A stretch of DNA of 13,211 nucleotides from Acidobacteriota bacterium (GTDB lineage Bacteria; Acidobacteriota; Blastocatellia; Pyrinomonadales; Pyrinomonadaceae). The first letter of the stretch is position 1. The number at the start of each line of letters is the position of its first letter. The notes below the pieces were generated by a model. That model was not told where the DNA came from. It searched no databases and saw nothing but the letters and a program-made list of their open reading frames with translations. A program made the position numbers and the translations under genes. The DNA is taken from contig JAEZJR010000138.1 in the NCBI GenBank assembly GCA_023415725.1, positions 1 to 13,211 of the forward strand. Reading direction: 5' to 3'. Shown here piece by piece: positions 7,306-13,211 of the stretch.

Positions 7306-7334
7306 TTGACAAAAATGTTAAAACAGTTTTTAAT
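7306..7334 (+). promoter_or_regulatory. Predicted sigma-70-type promoter of the histidine kinase operon
   Basis: A perfect TTGACA (7306-7311) and TTTAAT (7329-7334, five of six) are separated by exactly 17 nt. The predicted start near 7341 leaves a leader of about 100 nt before the kinase ATG, longer than the leaders of other genes here. No conserved leader structure was recognised. Confidence 0.6.
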
Positions 7335-7441
7335 CTTATCAGGAAGAACGGGAACTTCCGTCCGCACACCGATCAGTTTTTCTTGCCTCCTGAAAGATCC
7401 TCTCCGCACTATCGAAGCCCAGCTGTTCCGGGCCCTCCGAA

Positions 7442-9088
7442 ATGCCAGTTACATCCGTTTCCAAACCGCAGAACAGGCAGGTCCCTCTGTCCGCCGGGCT
7501 GAATGAAACCCCGCCGGAATTGAGATTCATCGCCGATCTTGGGCGTAGCCTGCTGTTCACCGTGCACCCGAAAAAAGTCGCTTGCCGCGTCGCTGACGCG
7601 ATCCAGTCCGGCACCGGGGCTGAACTTTGTGCCTTTGTTGCGGAATTGGAGAACATCGGCGTCGTGAGTTGCGCCTTCGATCAGAAGGGCGAAGTTGTTT
7701 CGGAATTCATCGACCGTACCCGTTTCGAGAAATGGCTTGACCTGCTCCCGCCGCAGGTCGGTTATACGGAAGAGGACAGGCAAAATTTTCTGCTTTCCGG
7801 CCGCCTCCACAGTTTCGAATACGTTTGCCCGCTACACATCAACGGTGAGGTGAAGGGTGCGATAATCGTCGGGTTCACATCTAGGTCGGACTTCACGGAG
7901 GGGAAGGGCAGCTTAATCGACGCCGCGACGCAAATGGCCGCGATGAGCGTTAATCTTTCGGCCCATTACGAAGCGGCGATCAACAGCTCTGTGACCCGAG
8001 CTCGTGAGGAGCATCGCCGCTTTACCGAAGCGGTCCTTGACGCTCTGCCGGTTTCGCTCTACGTGGTCGATCGCGATTTCCGCATCGTCACTTGGAATCG
8101 CCATCGAGAGATCGGCGTTCAGGGCATCCCGCGCGACTCGGCCATCGGGCGGAATGTGTTCGAAGTGCTTTCCCGGTACCCAGAGGGTCGCGTCCGTCAG
8201 GAATTTGAGCGGGCGTTCCGGACCGGCCGGATCGAACGCATCGAGCAGCAGACCATCGCGGAGGACGGTTCCACCAAGCACTGGCTCGTTAGCAAGGTCC
8301 CCATGCGCAGCCCAGAGACGGGTGAGATCACGCACGTGATCACCGTCGGCGAAGATGTCACAATGCGCGTCGAGGCGATGCATGCTGTATCGCGAGCCGA
8401 TAAGCTCGCCGCTGTCGGCCGGCTCGCCGCCGGGGTCGTTCATGAGATCAATAACCCCCTCGCGACCATTTCCGCATGCGCCGAGGCTCTCGAGCAGCGA
8501 ACTGCGGAAGGCGCATTCGACGGCACGGACGGCATCGAGGATCTTAACGAATATTTAGGTTTGATCAAGAGCGAGGCATTCCGCTGCAAATCGATAACGA
8601 CGGGGCTGCTCGATTTTAGCCGCATGCGCACCGGCGATCGACATCTCCTTGATGTCGCGGAAATCCTCCGTTCGTCAGCCAACCTGATCTCGCATCAGAA
8701 GCGCGGAGAGAACATAACGATCGAACTCGACATTGCCGAGAACATCCCCCAGATCAACGCCGACGGCGGGCAGGTGCAGCAAGCGGTCATAGCATTAGCG
8801 ACGAACGCGATCGACGCTATGCCCGATGGCGGTACGGTCCGGTTCAAGGCATACCCGCAGCACAACAGCGTCGCGATCGAAGTTGAAGATAACGGCGTAG
8901 GGATCCCTGCCGAGAATCTCTCGAAGATCTTTGAGCCCTTTTTCACCACAAAAGAAGTGGGCAAGGGCACCGGTCTGGGGCTCTCGGTGTGTTACGGGAT
9001 CATCACCGATCACGCCGGCCGCCTGAGTGTCCGCTCGACTCCGGGTAAAGGAACGACATTTACAATATTGCTTCCTGTTAACGATTGA
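7442..9088 (+). CDS. Soluble GAF-PAS sensor histidine kinase, NtrB-type
   Basis: 548 residues, ATG start. An in-frame TGA at 7391-7393, with no other start codon between it and 7442, fixes the start. Residues about 25-180 look like a GAF domain (LRFIADLGRSLLF ... GEVKGAIIVGF). Residues about 191-310 are a PAS domain with the typical AVLDALPVSLYVVDRDFRIVTWN. The phosphoacceptor H-box is AAGVVHEINNPLATI with His334. The ATPase domain shows the N box (N455 in ALATNAIDAMPDGG), G1 (DNGVGIP, D483), an F box (KIFEPFFTTKEVG) and G2 (GTGLGLS from G509). There is no signal peptide or transmembrane helix, so it senses a cytoplasmic signal, unknown here. It is followed after 53 nt by an NtrC-type regulator, its probable partner. 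No clear Shine-Dalgarno precedes the ATG. Confidence 0.93.
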   Translation: MPVTSVSKPQNRQVPLSAGLNETPPELRFIADLGRSLLFTVHPKKVACRVADAIQSGTGAELCAFVAELENIGVVSCAFDQKGEVVSEFIDRTRFEKWLDLLPPQVGYTEEDRQNFLLSGRLHSFEYVCPLHINGEVKGAIIVGFTSRSDFTEGKGSLIDAATQMAAMSVNLSAHYEAAINSSVTRAREEHRRFTEAVLDALPVSLYVVDRDFRIVTWNRHREIGVQGIPRDSAIGRNVFEVLSRYPEGRVRQEFERAFRTGRIERIEQQTIAEDGSTKHWLVSKVPMRSPETGEITHVITVGEDVTMRVEAMHAVSRADKLAAVGRLAAGVVHEINNPLATISACAEALEQRTAEGAFDGTDGIEDLNEYLGLIKSEAFRCKSITTGLLDFSRMRTGDRHLLDVAEILRSSANLISHQKRGENITIELDIAENIPQINADGGQVQQAVIALATNAIDAMPDGGTVRFKAYPQHNSVAIEVEDNGVGIPAENLSKIFEPFFTTKEVGKGTGLGLSVCYGIITDHAGRLSVRSTPGKGTTFTILLPVND

Positions 9089-9141
9089 CTCTCCCCAAAT
9101 CCGCCGCATTGGCGAATCCTCAACACTCTCCCTCCCCACAT

Positions 9142-10551
9142 ATGGCAAAACTCCTCGTAGTTGACGACGAAAAGAACCTTCGCACCGTGGTGCAGAAGGA
9201 ACTCTCCCGACAGGACCACAACGTAGACACCGCTGAAGACGGCGAAGAAGCCTGGCTGAAGCTCGAATCCGAGGACTACGACGTTCTGCTCTGCGACATA
9301 AACATGCCGCGCCTCGACGGCATCGAACTGCTTCGCCGCCTTCGCGAGAAGGGGCAGAACCCGCCGGAGGTGATCATGCTCACCGGCCAGGGCACCGTCG
9401 AGACCGCGATCGAAGCGATGAAGCTCGGCGCGTACGATTATTTAACCAAGCCCTACCGCATAGCGGAACTGTCGGCCCTGGTTGTCGCCGCTGCCGAGAA
9501 ATACAGACTCAAGGTGGACAATCAACGCCTCCGTGCGCAGATCGAGCGTGCAAACGGCGGCCTGCCTGAGATCGTGGGCGAATCGCCGCAGATGAAGGAG
9601 GTGCTCCGGCTCGCCCGCCGCGTGGCTCCGTCCGACACATCCGTCCTTATCACCGGCGAATCCGGAACCGGTAAGGAGCTAATTGCCCAGGCGATCCACC
9701 GGCTCAGCTCCCGGCGCGATAAGCCGTTCATCGATCTGAACTGCGCGGCTCTGCAGGACACGTTGCTGGAATCGGAACTCTTCGGCCACGAAGCCGGTGC
9801 ATTCTCCGGGGCACGCACCCGCAAGTTAGGACTTTTCGAATTGGCCGACGGCGGGACGATATTTCTGGACGAGGTAATGGAGATGCCCTCGCCGCTCCAG
9901 TCAAAACTGCTCCGGGCGCTCGAGACGCGAAGCTTCTTCCGTGTCGGTGGGGTGAAGAAGGTCGAGGTCGATGTCCGCGTCATTGCCGCAACCAACCGCA
10001 CGCCGCAACAGGCCGTTTACGACGGTGTTTTCCGGGCCGACCTGCTCTACCGCATCAACAGCTTCGAGATCAACATCAGTCCCTTGCGCGAGCGCCGCGA
10101 TGACGTCGAACCGCTCGCCCGCCACCTACTTCAAAGGATCGCCGGGCCCAACCCGCCCGTGCTCACGCAGCAGGTGATCGACGCTCTCCGCCAGTACAAC
10201 TGGTCTGGCAACGTGCGTCAGCTTCGCAACTGCCTTGAGCGCGCCGTGCTGCTCGCCGACAACGGCCGCATCACCGTGAGGGAGCTTCCTCCGGAGGTCG
10301 TATATCGCAAAGAGGCGGCGAACGTTTCCGTCAGCTATAACACCGCCGCGGCCGGCGGGCCGAATCCCACTGCTTTCCAGAACCCCGTTCCAACCAACCT
10401 CCGCGAGGTGGAACGCCAGCAGATCCTCACCGCCCTGGAGAAGACCGGCTGGCACCGCGGCAAGACCGCCGAGATGCTCGGCATCTCACCCTCGACGCTG
10501 TACCGCAGGCTTCGCGAATACGATCTCGAAGCTCGTCTACGCTCGAGCTAA
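9142..10551 (+). CDS. NtrC-family sigma-54-dependent response regulator (REC-AAA+-Fis HTH)
   Basis: I chose the ATG at 9142 (469 residues, MAKLLVVDDEKN), which puts the receiver domain at the N-terminus; the frame is open upstream to a TTG at 9085, but that would add an unlikely Pro/Ser-rich tail overlapping the kinase stop. Receiver: acidic D8/D9, phosphoacceptor D52 in LLCDINMP, and LTKP lysine. AAA+ domain: GESGTGKE (172-179), sigma-54 contact loop GAFSGA (219-224, Ser222 in place of the usual Thr), Walker B IFLDE (D243, E244), and FRADLLYR near the arginine fingers. The C-terminus has a Fis-type helix-turn-helix (GWHRGKTAEMLGISPSTLYRRL). It should activate sigma-54 promoters after phosphorylation by the upstream kinase. 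The target genes are not known; one possible site lies before the ECF sigma gene in this window. Confidence 0.94.
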   Translation: MAKLLVVDDEKNLRTVVQKELSRQDHNVDTAEDGEEAWLKLESEDYDVLLCDINMPRLDGIELLRRLREKGQNPPEVIMLTGQGTVETAIEAMKLGAYDYLTKPYRIAELSALVVAAAEKYRLKVDNQRLRAQIERANGGLPEIVGESPQMKEVLRLARRVAPSDTSVLITGESGTGKELIAQAIHRLSSRRDKPFIDLNCAALQDTLLESELFGHEAGAFSGARTRKLGLFELADGGTIFLDEVMEMPSPLQSKLLRALETRSFFRVGGVKKVEVDVRVIAATNRTPQQAVYDGVFRADLLYRINSFEINISPLRERRDDVEPLARHLLQRIAGPNPPVLTQQVIDALRQYNWSGNVRQLRNCLERAVLLADNGRITVRELPPEVVYRKEAANVSVSYNTAAAGGPNPTAFQNPVPTNLREVERQQILTALEKTGWHRGKTAEMLGISPSTLYRRLREYDLEARLRSS

Positions 10552-10568
10552 GAAGTTCGCACTCTAAA

Positions 10569-10615
10569 AACGTCACAGCCCCCGGTCCTGAATAAGGACC
10601 GGGGGCTGTGACGTT
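10569..10615. terminator. Long hairpin, probably a bidirectional terminator
   Basis: Two perfect 21-bp arms (10569-10589 and 10595-10615) enclose a 5-nt loop, GAATA. It lies between the stop of the regulator (10551) and the stop of the convergent ZIP gene (10621). On the minus strand the right-hand side reads into T-rich sequence (TTTTTAGAGT after the stem); on the plus strand only ATCTT follows. It likely serves both genes, best on the minus strand. Confidence 0.7.
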
Positions 10616-10620
10616 ATCTT

Positions 10621-11415
10621 CTAGTAAGCCAAAACTGCGTCCAGGCACATCATCAACGCAAAGCCGACGAAAAGGGCAAAGGTGGCGCCGTTCTCGAAGC
10701 CGGGCCGGTGCGTTTCGGGGATGATCTCGTCGCTCACGATGAATAGCATCGCCCCGGCGGAGAAGGCGAGGGCCCACGGCAGGATCGCCTCCGAAACCAG
10801 CAGCACCGCGGCGCCGAATACGCCGCCGAATATTTCTACGAGCCCGGTCAGTGCTGTGATCCCGATCGAGTACCGCCGCCCGTAGCCCTGCGATTGCAAC
10901 GCCACTGCGACCGACAATCCCTCGGGGATGTTCTGCAGCCCGATCCCCAGCGTGGTTCCTAAACTTGTACCTAATTCGCCGGAACCGTTCGCTACGCCGA
11001 CCGAAAGCCCCTCAGGGAAGTTGTGTATCGCGATCGCGATGACGAAAAGCCAGATACGTCGCAGGCGGCCGATATCGATCACCCCGTCGTGCCCCTTCGT
11101 AAAGTGGTCGTGCGGGACGAGCTCGTTTATCGCCCAGAGCACAAAGCCGCCGAGGCACAGGAACGCTATCGCCTGCAGGACCGCGCTTACCACCGAGGAG
11201 CCTCCCGCCTTCGACCTCTCTATTCCTGGTAACAGTAGCGAAAATATCGTTGCCGCGAGCATGACGCCCGCGGCAAAACTTAGCAGATTATTGTTGAGTT
11301 TCTCATCGAGCCGGCGGAGGAACATCGCCGGAACCGCCCCAAGCGTCGTCGCCCCGAACCCCGCCACCGCCGATGCGATAAGCGCGTTTGTAAAATTGTT
11401 TGCAGTGACGGGCAT
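10621..11415 (-). CDS. ZIP-family metal transporter (ZupT-like)
   Basis: 264 residues from the ATG at 11415-11413 (MPVTANNFTNAL). A TTG at 11463 would extend it by 16 charged residues, which I reject. Transmembrane segments begin at about residue 10 (ALIASAVAGFGATTLGAVPAM) and continue to the C-terminus (FALFVGFALMMCLDAVLAY), about eight in total. The diagnostic metal-binding pair is present: HNFPEG at 131-136 and QNIPEG at 161-166. A histidine-bearing loop (VPHDHFTKGHDG) lies before the fourth segment. Length matches E. coli ZupT (about 257). It should import divalent cations such as zinc, iron or manganese across the inner membrane; substrate specificity cannot be read here. It lies 64 nt downstream of rsmG on the same strand, so co-transcription is possible. 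No metal-responsive operator was identified. Confidence 0.9.
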   Translation of the reverse strand: MPVTANNFTNALIASAVAGFGATTLGAVPAMFLRRLDEKLNNNLLSFAAGVMLAATIFSLLLPGIERSKAGGSSVVSAVLQAIAFLCLGGFVLWAINELVPHDHFTKGHDGVIDIGRLRRIWLFVIAIAIHNFPEGLSVGVANGSGELGTSLGTTLGIGLQNIPEGLSVAVALQSQGYGRRYSIGITALTGLVEIFGGVFGAAVLLVSEAILPWALAFSAGAMLFIVSDEIIPETHRPGFENGATFALFVGFALMMCLDAVLAY

Positions 11416-11479
11416 GAAGAGATCAGAACGGCGCTTCCATTCTAATACACTTACCTGTCCCAACAGCCGTCAACCATTA

Positions 11480-12094
11480 TCACTTCCTTGCTCTCGCAAT
11501 GAAAAGAAATCGCTGTTGAGAGCCAGGCATCAGTTTCTCCTTTACGGATAGGCCGTGCCGCTGCATTTGGTCACGGAGAGCCGGACCTCCGAAGAACAGG
11601 AGGGTACAGCCGCCGGACCATTTGAGAAGTTTAGGAAGATGTTGAGTGAATCTATCTAGAGCGCGACAGGATATGTATGAAACGTCGGGCAGCGGCGTTT
11701 CAGAGAATTGTTTTACTATGACTTGAGCCCGGGGTTCGAGTTCGCATTTGGCAATTAGGGTTCGCAAAAAGCCAGCCTTTTTCTCTTTCGATTCGATAAG
11801 GAACCCGCTCAGGTCGTTCCGTCCGATAAGGCAAGGTACGGCAGGGAATCCAGCCCCCGATCCCACGTCAGCGAATTTCGCGCCCTCCGGCAAAATTTCC
11901 AGCATCGACAGCGATTCCAGCACGTGCCTTACCGCAAACTCCTCCGATGACATTGGTCCGACAAGGTGCAGCAACGGGTTATGCTGCATCACTAATTCAT
12001 AATGGTCCGCCAGCCGCTCGACAACTGGGTCAGCCAAATTCAGCCCGAAGTTCGCCTCATTAGCTCGCAACGCATCTATAAATTCCGATCGCAC
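11480..12094 (-). CDS. rsmG: 16S rRNA (guanine-N7)-methyltransferase RsmG
   Basis: 204 residues from a GTG at 12094-12092; no in-frame ATG fits better. The E. coli enzyme has 207 residues. The SAM-binding motif is ADVGSGAGFPAVPC (D76 to P84 core), preceded by the family pattern NPLLHLVG ... HVLESLSML with the conserved His, and followed by LIESKEKKAGFLR. RsmG methylates G527 of 16S rRNA at N7 using S-adenosylmethionine; its loss gives low-level streptomycin resistance in other bacteria. The first gene of a possible rsmG-ZIP transcript; no gidA is next to it, unlike in many genomes. The start lacks a Shine-Dalgarno, as do most starts here. Upstream, a tRNA terminator (12200-12220) separates it from tRNA-Leu(CAG). 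Confidence 0.93.
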   Translation of the reverse strand: MRSEFIDALRANEANFGLNLADPVVERLADHYELVMQHNPLLHLVGPMSSEEFAVRHVLESLSMLEILPEGAKFADVGSGAGFPAVPCLIGRNDLSGFLIESKEKKAGFLRTLIAKCELEPRAQVIVKQFSETPLPDVSYISCRALDRFTQHLPKLLKWSGGCTLLFFGGPALRDQMQRHGLSVKEKLMPGSQQRFLFIARARK

Positions 12095-12194
12095 GGAAAT
12101 GAGTGTACCAAACAGTTAGAAACTCGAAAGTTATGGCGTCCGTTCTTCGGAAGTAAGATCAATGTGACCGTGCCTTTGCGGGCGCCTGTAAAAT

Positions 12195-12220
12195 GAAAAA
12201 GGATGAAGAACATTCATCCT
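12195..12220 (-). terminator. Rho-independent terminator after tRNA-Leu(CAG)
   Basis: On the minus strand, AGGATGAA and TTCATCCT form an 8-bp stem around loop TGTTC, followed by TTTTTC-rich sequence. It lies 29 nt downstream of the tRNA CCA end, ending the tRNA transcript before rsmG. Confidence 0.65.
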
Positions 12221-12248
12221 CCACCCTCATAGTTCGTTATTAAAGTGT

Positions 12249-12335
12249 TGGTGCGGACGAGAAGAATCGAACTTCCACTCCCTCGCGGGAACAGGCTTCT
12301 GAGACCTGCGCGTCTACCAGTTCCGCCACGTCCGC
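12249..12335 (-). tRNA. tRNA-Leu (anticodon CAG), CCA encoded
   Basis: On the minus strand the acceptor arms GCGGACG (12335-12329) and CGTCCGC (12259-12253) pair, followed by A and an encoded CCA (12251-12249). The anticodon stem CAGGT/GCCTG closes on loop CTCAGAA, giving CAG for CUG codons. A long variable arm (TTCCCGCGAGGGAG) is present as in class II leucine tRNAs; the T arm is GGAAG-TTCGATT-CTTCT with one G-U pair. It has its own promoter and terminator. Confidence 0.95.
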
Positions 12336-12354
12336 ATCGCTCGGGCGAACCTTG

Positions 12355-12383
12355 AGGATACTAATTCACTAAACGATTTTCAA
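12355..12383 (-). promoter_or_regulatory. Predicted promoter of tRNA-Leu(CAG)
   Basis: On the minus strand, TTGAAA (12383-12378, five of six) and TATCCT (12360-12355, four of six) are 17 nt apart. The predicted start is about 13 nt before the mature tRNA, the same spacing seen for the other tRNA gene. Confidence 0.55.
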
Positions 12384-12414
12384 CCGCAGGCGAGAACCGC
12401 AAACGTATCCAACA

Positions 12415-12449
12415 ACCAAAAATAAAGGCCGCCCTTTTCAGAGGCGGCC
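12415..12449 (-). terminator. Rho-independent terminator of the ECF sigma gene
   Basis: On the minus strand, GGCCGCC (12449-12443) and GGCGGCC (12433-12427) form a GC-rich stem with a 9-nt loop, followed by TTTATTTTT. It lies 30 nt after the sigma-factor stop and before the tRNA promoter. Confidence 0.8.
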
Positions 12450-12478
12450 GCAGAATTTGTTCCGAGTCTTGCTGTTTC

Positions 12479-13141
12479 TTACCCAGTGTATCCAAGAAGA
12501 CGCGGGTTCGCTTTCTTCTTGAGCAGTTTACGCAGTTTCAGGCGGGCCTTGTGCAACTGCGATTTCGATGTGCCAACCGAGCAGCCGAGTATCCTAGCGA
12601 CTTCCTCGTGCTCGAAGCCCTCGACGTCGTGCAGGACGAATACGTTCTTGTACCCTTCCGGCAGTTGGTCGATCGCGTTTTCGAGTGCGATCTTGTCGAC
12701 GATCGGCATTTTATCCGGGTTGGCCGTTCCCGCCACGATCTGATCAGGCGTTTCGCCCTCCTCAGTCGTCTTTTCGAACTTAACGTTCCGCTTAAGAAAG
12801 TGCATCAGCACCTGGTTGACCGTCATGCGGTGCAGCCATGTGGTGAACGCGGAATCGCCGCGGAAGCTGCCTATTTTCCGGTACAGCTGGATGAAGACGT
12901 CCTGCGTCAGATCCTCGGCTTCGTGGGCGTTCTGGAGCATCCTGAGGCAGATCGAATAAACCCTGCGGTGATGCCGCTGGTAAATCTCCTCGAAAGCCCC
13001 CATGTCGCCCGCGGCCGCAGCCTGCGTCAGGTCGAAGTCCTTCGCGGCCGAGTACGAGGCGATCTTGCTCGCCGCCGCACCGCCGCCGAATAGGCCGCCT
13101 TCGCTGCTGATTACCGGGAAATTTAGTGTTTCTGCTGTCAT
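12479..13141 (-). CDS. ECF-type RNA polymerase sigma factor (sigma-70 family, group 4)
   Basis: 220 residues, ATG at 13141-13139, with AGGGGG about 9 nt upstream and AAGGA closer in. After an unusual Gly/Ala/Ser-rich N-terminal extension (residues 1 to about 35), region 2 spans about 45-115: FEEIYQRHHRRVYSICLRML, the DLTQDVFIQLYRKI segment, and FTTWLHRMTVNQVLMHF. A linker with TTEEGETPDQIVAGT (125-139) leads to region 4 at about 155-207: LPEGYKNVFVLHDVEGFEHEE, then the helix-turn-helix VARILGCSVGTSKSQLHKARLKL. Regions 3 and 1 are absent, as in ECF factors. It directs RNA polymerase to a specific promoter set, probably stress or envelope genes, but no anti-sigma gene is adjacent downstream. 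Sequence resembles acidobacterial sigma factors as I recall them. A near-consensus sigma-54 element lies upstream. Confidence 0.92.
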   Translation of the reverse strand: MTAETLNFPVISSEGGLFGGGAAASKIASYSAAKDFDLTQAAAAGDMGAFEEIYQRHHRRVYSICLRMLQNAHEAEDLTQDVFIQLYRKIGSFRGDSAFTTWLHRMTVNQVLMHFLKRNVKFEKTTEEGETPDQIVAGTANPDKMPIVDKIALENAIDQLPEGYKNVFVLHDVEGFEHEEVARILGCSVGTSKSQLHKARLKLRKLLKKKANPRLLGYTG

Positions 13142-13170
13142 TTCCTTGTTCCCCCTGGACTACCCTTTAC

Positions 13171-13186
13171 TTCAAGCGCCGTGCCA
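13171..13186 (-). promoter_or_regulatory. Candidate sigma-54 (-24/-12) promoter of the ECF sigma gene
   Basis: On the minus strand, TGGCACG (13186-13180), four bases, then TTGAA (13175-13171). This matches TGGCACG-N4-TTGCW in the -24 element and spacing, but the invariant C of the -12 GC is an A. The start would fall near 13160, giving a leader of about 19 nt that holds the AGGGGG ribosome binding site. Plausible because an NtrC-type activator is encoded nearby, but unproven. Confidence 0.35.
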
Positions 13187-13211
13187 TTGGCCGTTACGCA
13201 TTGTAAAGTGT

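Noticed and set aside
7913..8443. Minus-strand frame of 176 codons
   Set aside because: Antisense to the PAS region of the kinase, whose motifs are unambiguous.
9085..9141. Upstream TTG start for the response regulator
   Set aside because: It overlaps the kinase stop, adds a Pro/Ser-rich tail and lacks a ribosome binding site; the ATG at 9142 puts the receiver domain at the N-terminus.
11416..11463. TTG start extending the ZIP transporter
   Set aside because: The extra 16 residues are charged and precede a normal start before the first membrane helix.
12551..13093. Plus-strand frame of 180 codons
   Set aside because: It is antisense to the clear ECF sigma gene and resembles no family; a high-GC shadow frame.
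1..13211. CRISPR array, insertion sequence, integrase or replication origin
   Set aside because: No regularly spaced repeats, transposase or integrase motifs, terminal inverted repeats or origin-like boxes were seen.

Overview
The window looks like a chromosomal segment of an Acidobacteriota bacterium, probably Blastocatellia/Pyrinomonadales. This placement rests on my recollection of protein resemblance (the ECF sigma factor, the SurA-N-only secreted protein) and on sparse Shine-Dalgarno sites; it was not tested by a search. Two parts differ in composition. Hand counts on single 60-base lines give about 45-48% GC in the left part (positions 1021 and 3061) and 58-67% in genes to the right (positions 11881 and 9301).

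Left part (1-5894, minus strand): a compact three-gene operon. In transcription order it encodes a 945-aa protein of unknown function, a 355-aa protein, and a large DEAH-box helicase that leaves the window at its left edge after 664 residues. The genes overlap by 8 nt or are 2 nt apart. The helicase has GTGSGKT, DEAH and TSAS motifs, a long insertion between motifs I and II, and a Cys-rich region typical of the helicases in DISARM, Druantia, Dpd and YjiV-like loci. No methylase, nuclease or DUF4338 protein is visible. I read the operon as a candidate anti-phage or anti-plasmid system that matches none of these by gene content. A promoter with an inverted repeat in its spacer precedes it.

Boundary (5895-6530): a frameshifted small gene remnant, a short tandem duplication, then tRNA-Leu(CAA). 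The 3' end of that tRNA faces the operon, as expected if an island integrated at the tRNA. No integrase or repeated tRNA end lies inside the window.

Right part (6530-13211): core-like genes. A secreted SurA-N-type protein (minus) diverges from a soluble GAF-PAS histidine kinase and an NtrC-type sigma-54 activator (plus), which probably form one two-component system. A long hairpin separates the activator from a convergent pair, a ZIP metal transporter and rsmG (minus). Next come tRNA-Leu(CAG), with its own promoter and terminator, and an ECF-type sigma factor gene (minus) whose upstream region carries a near-consensus sigma-54 element. Apart from the left-edge operon, the content is housekeeping and regulatory.
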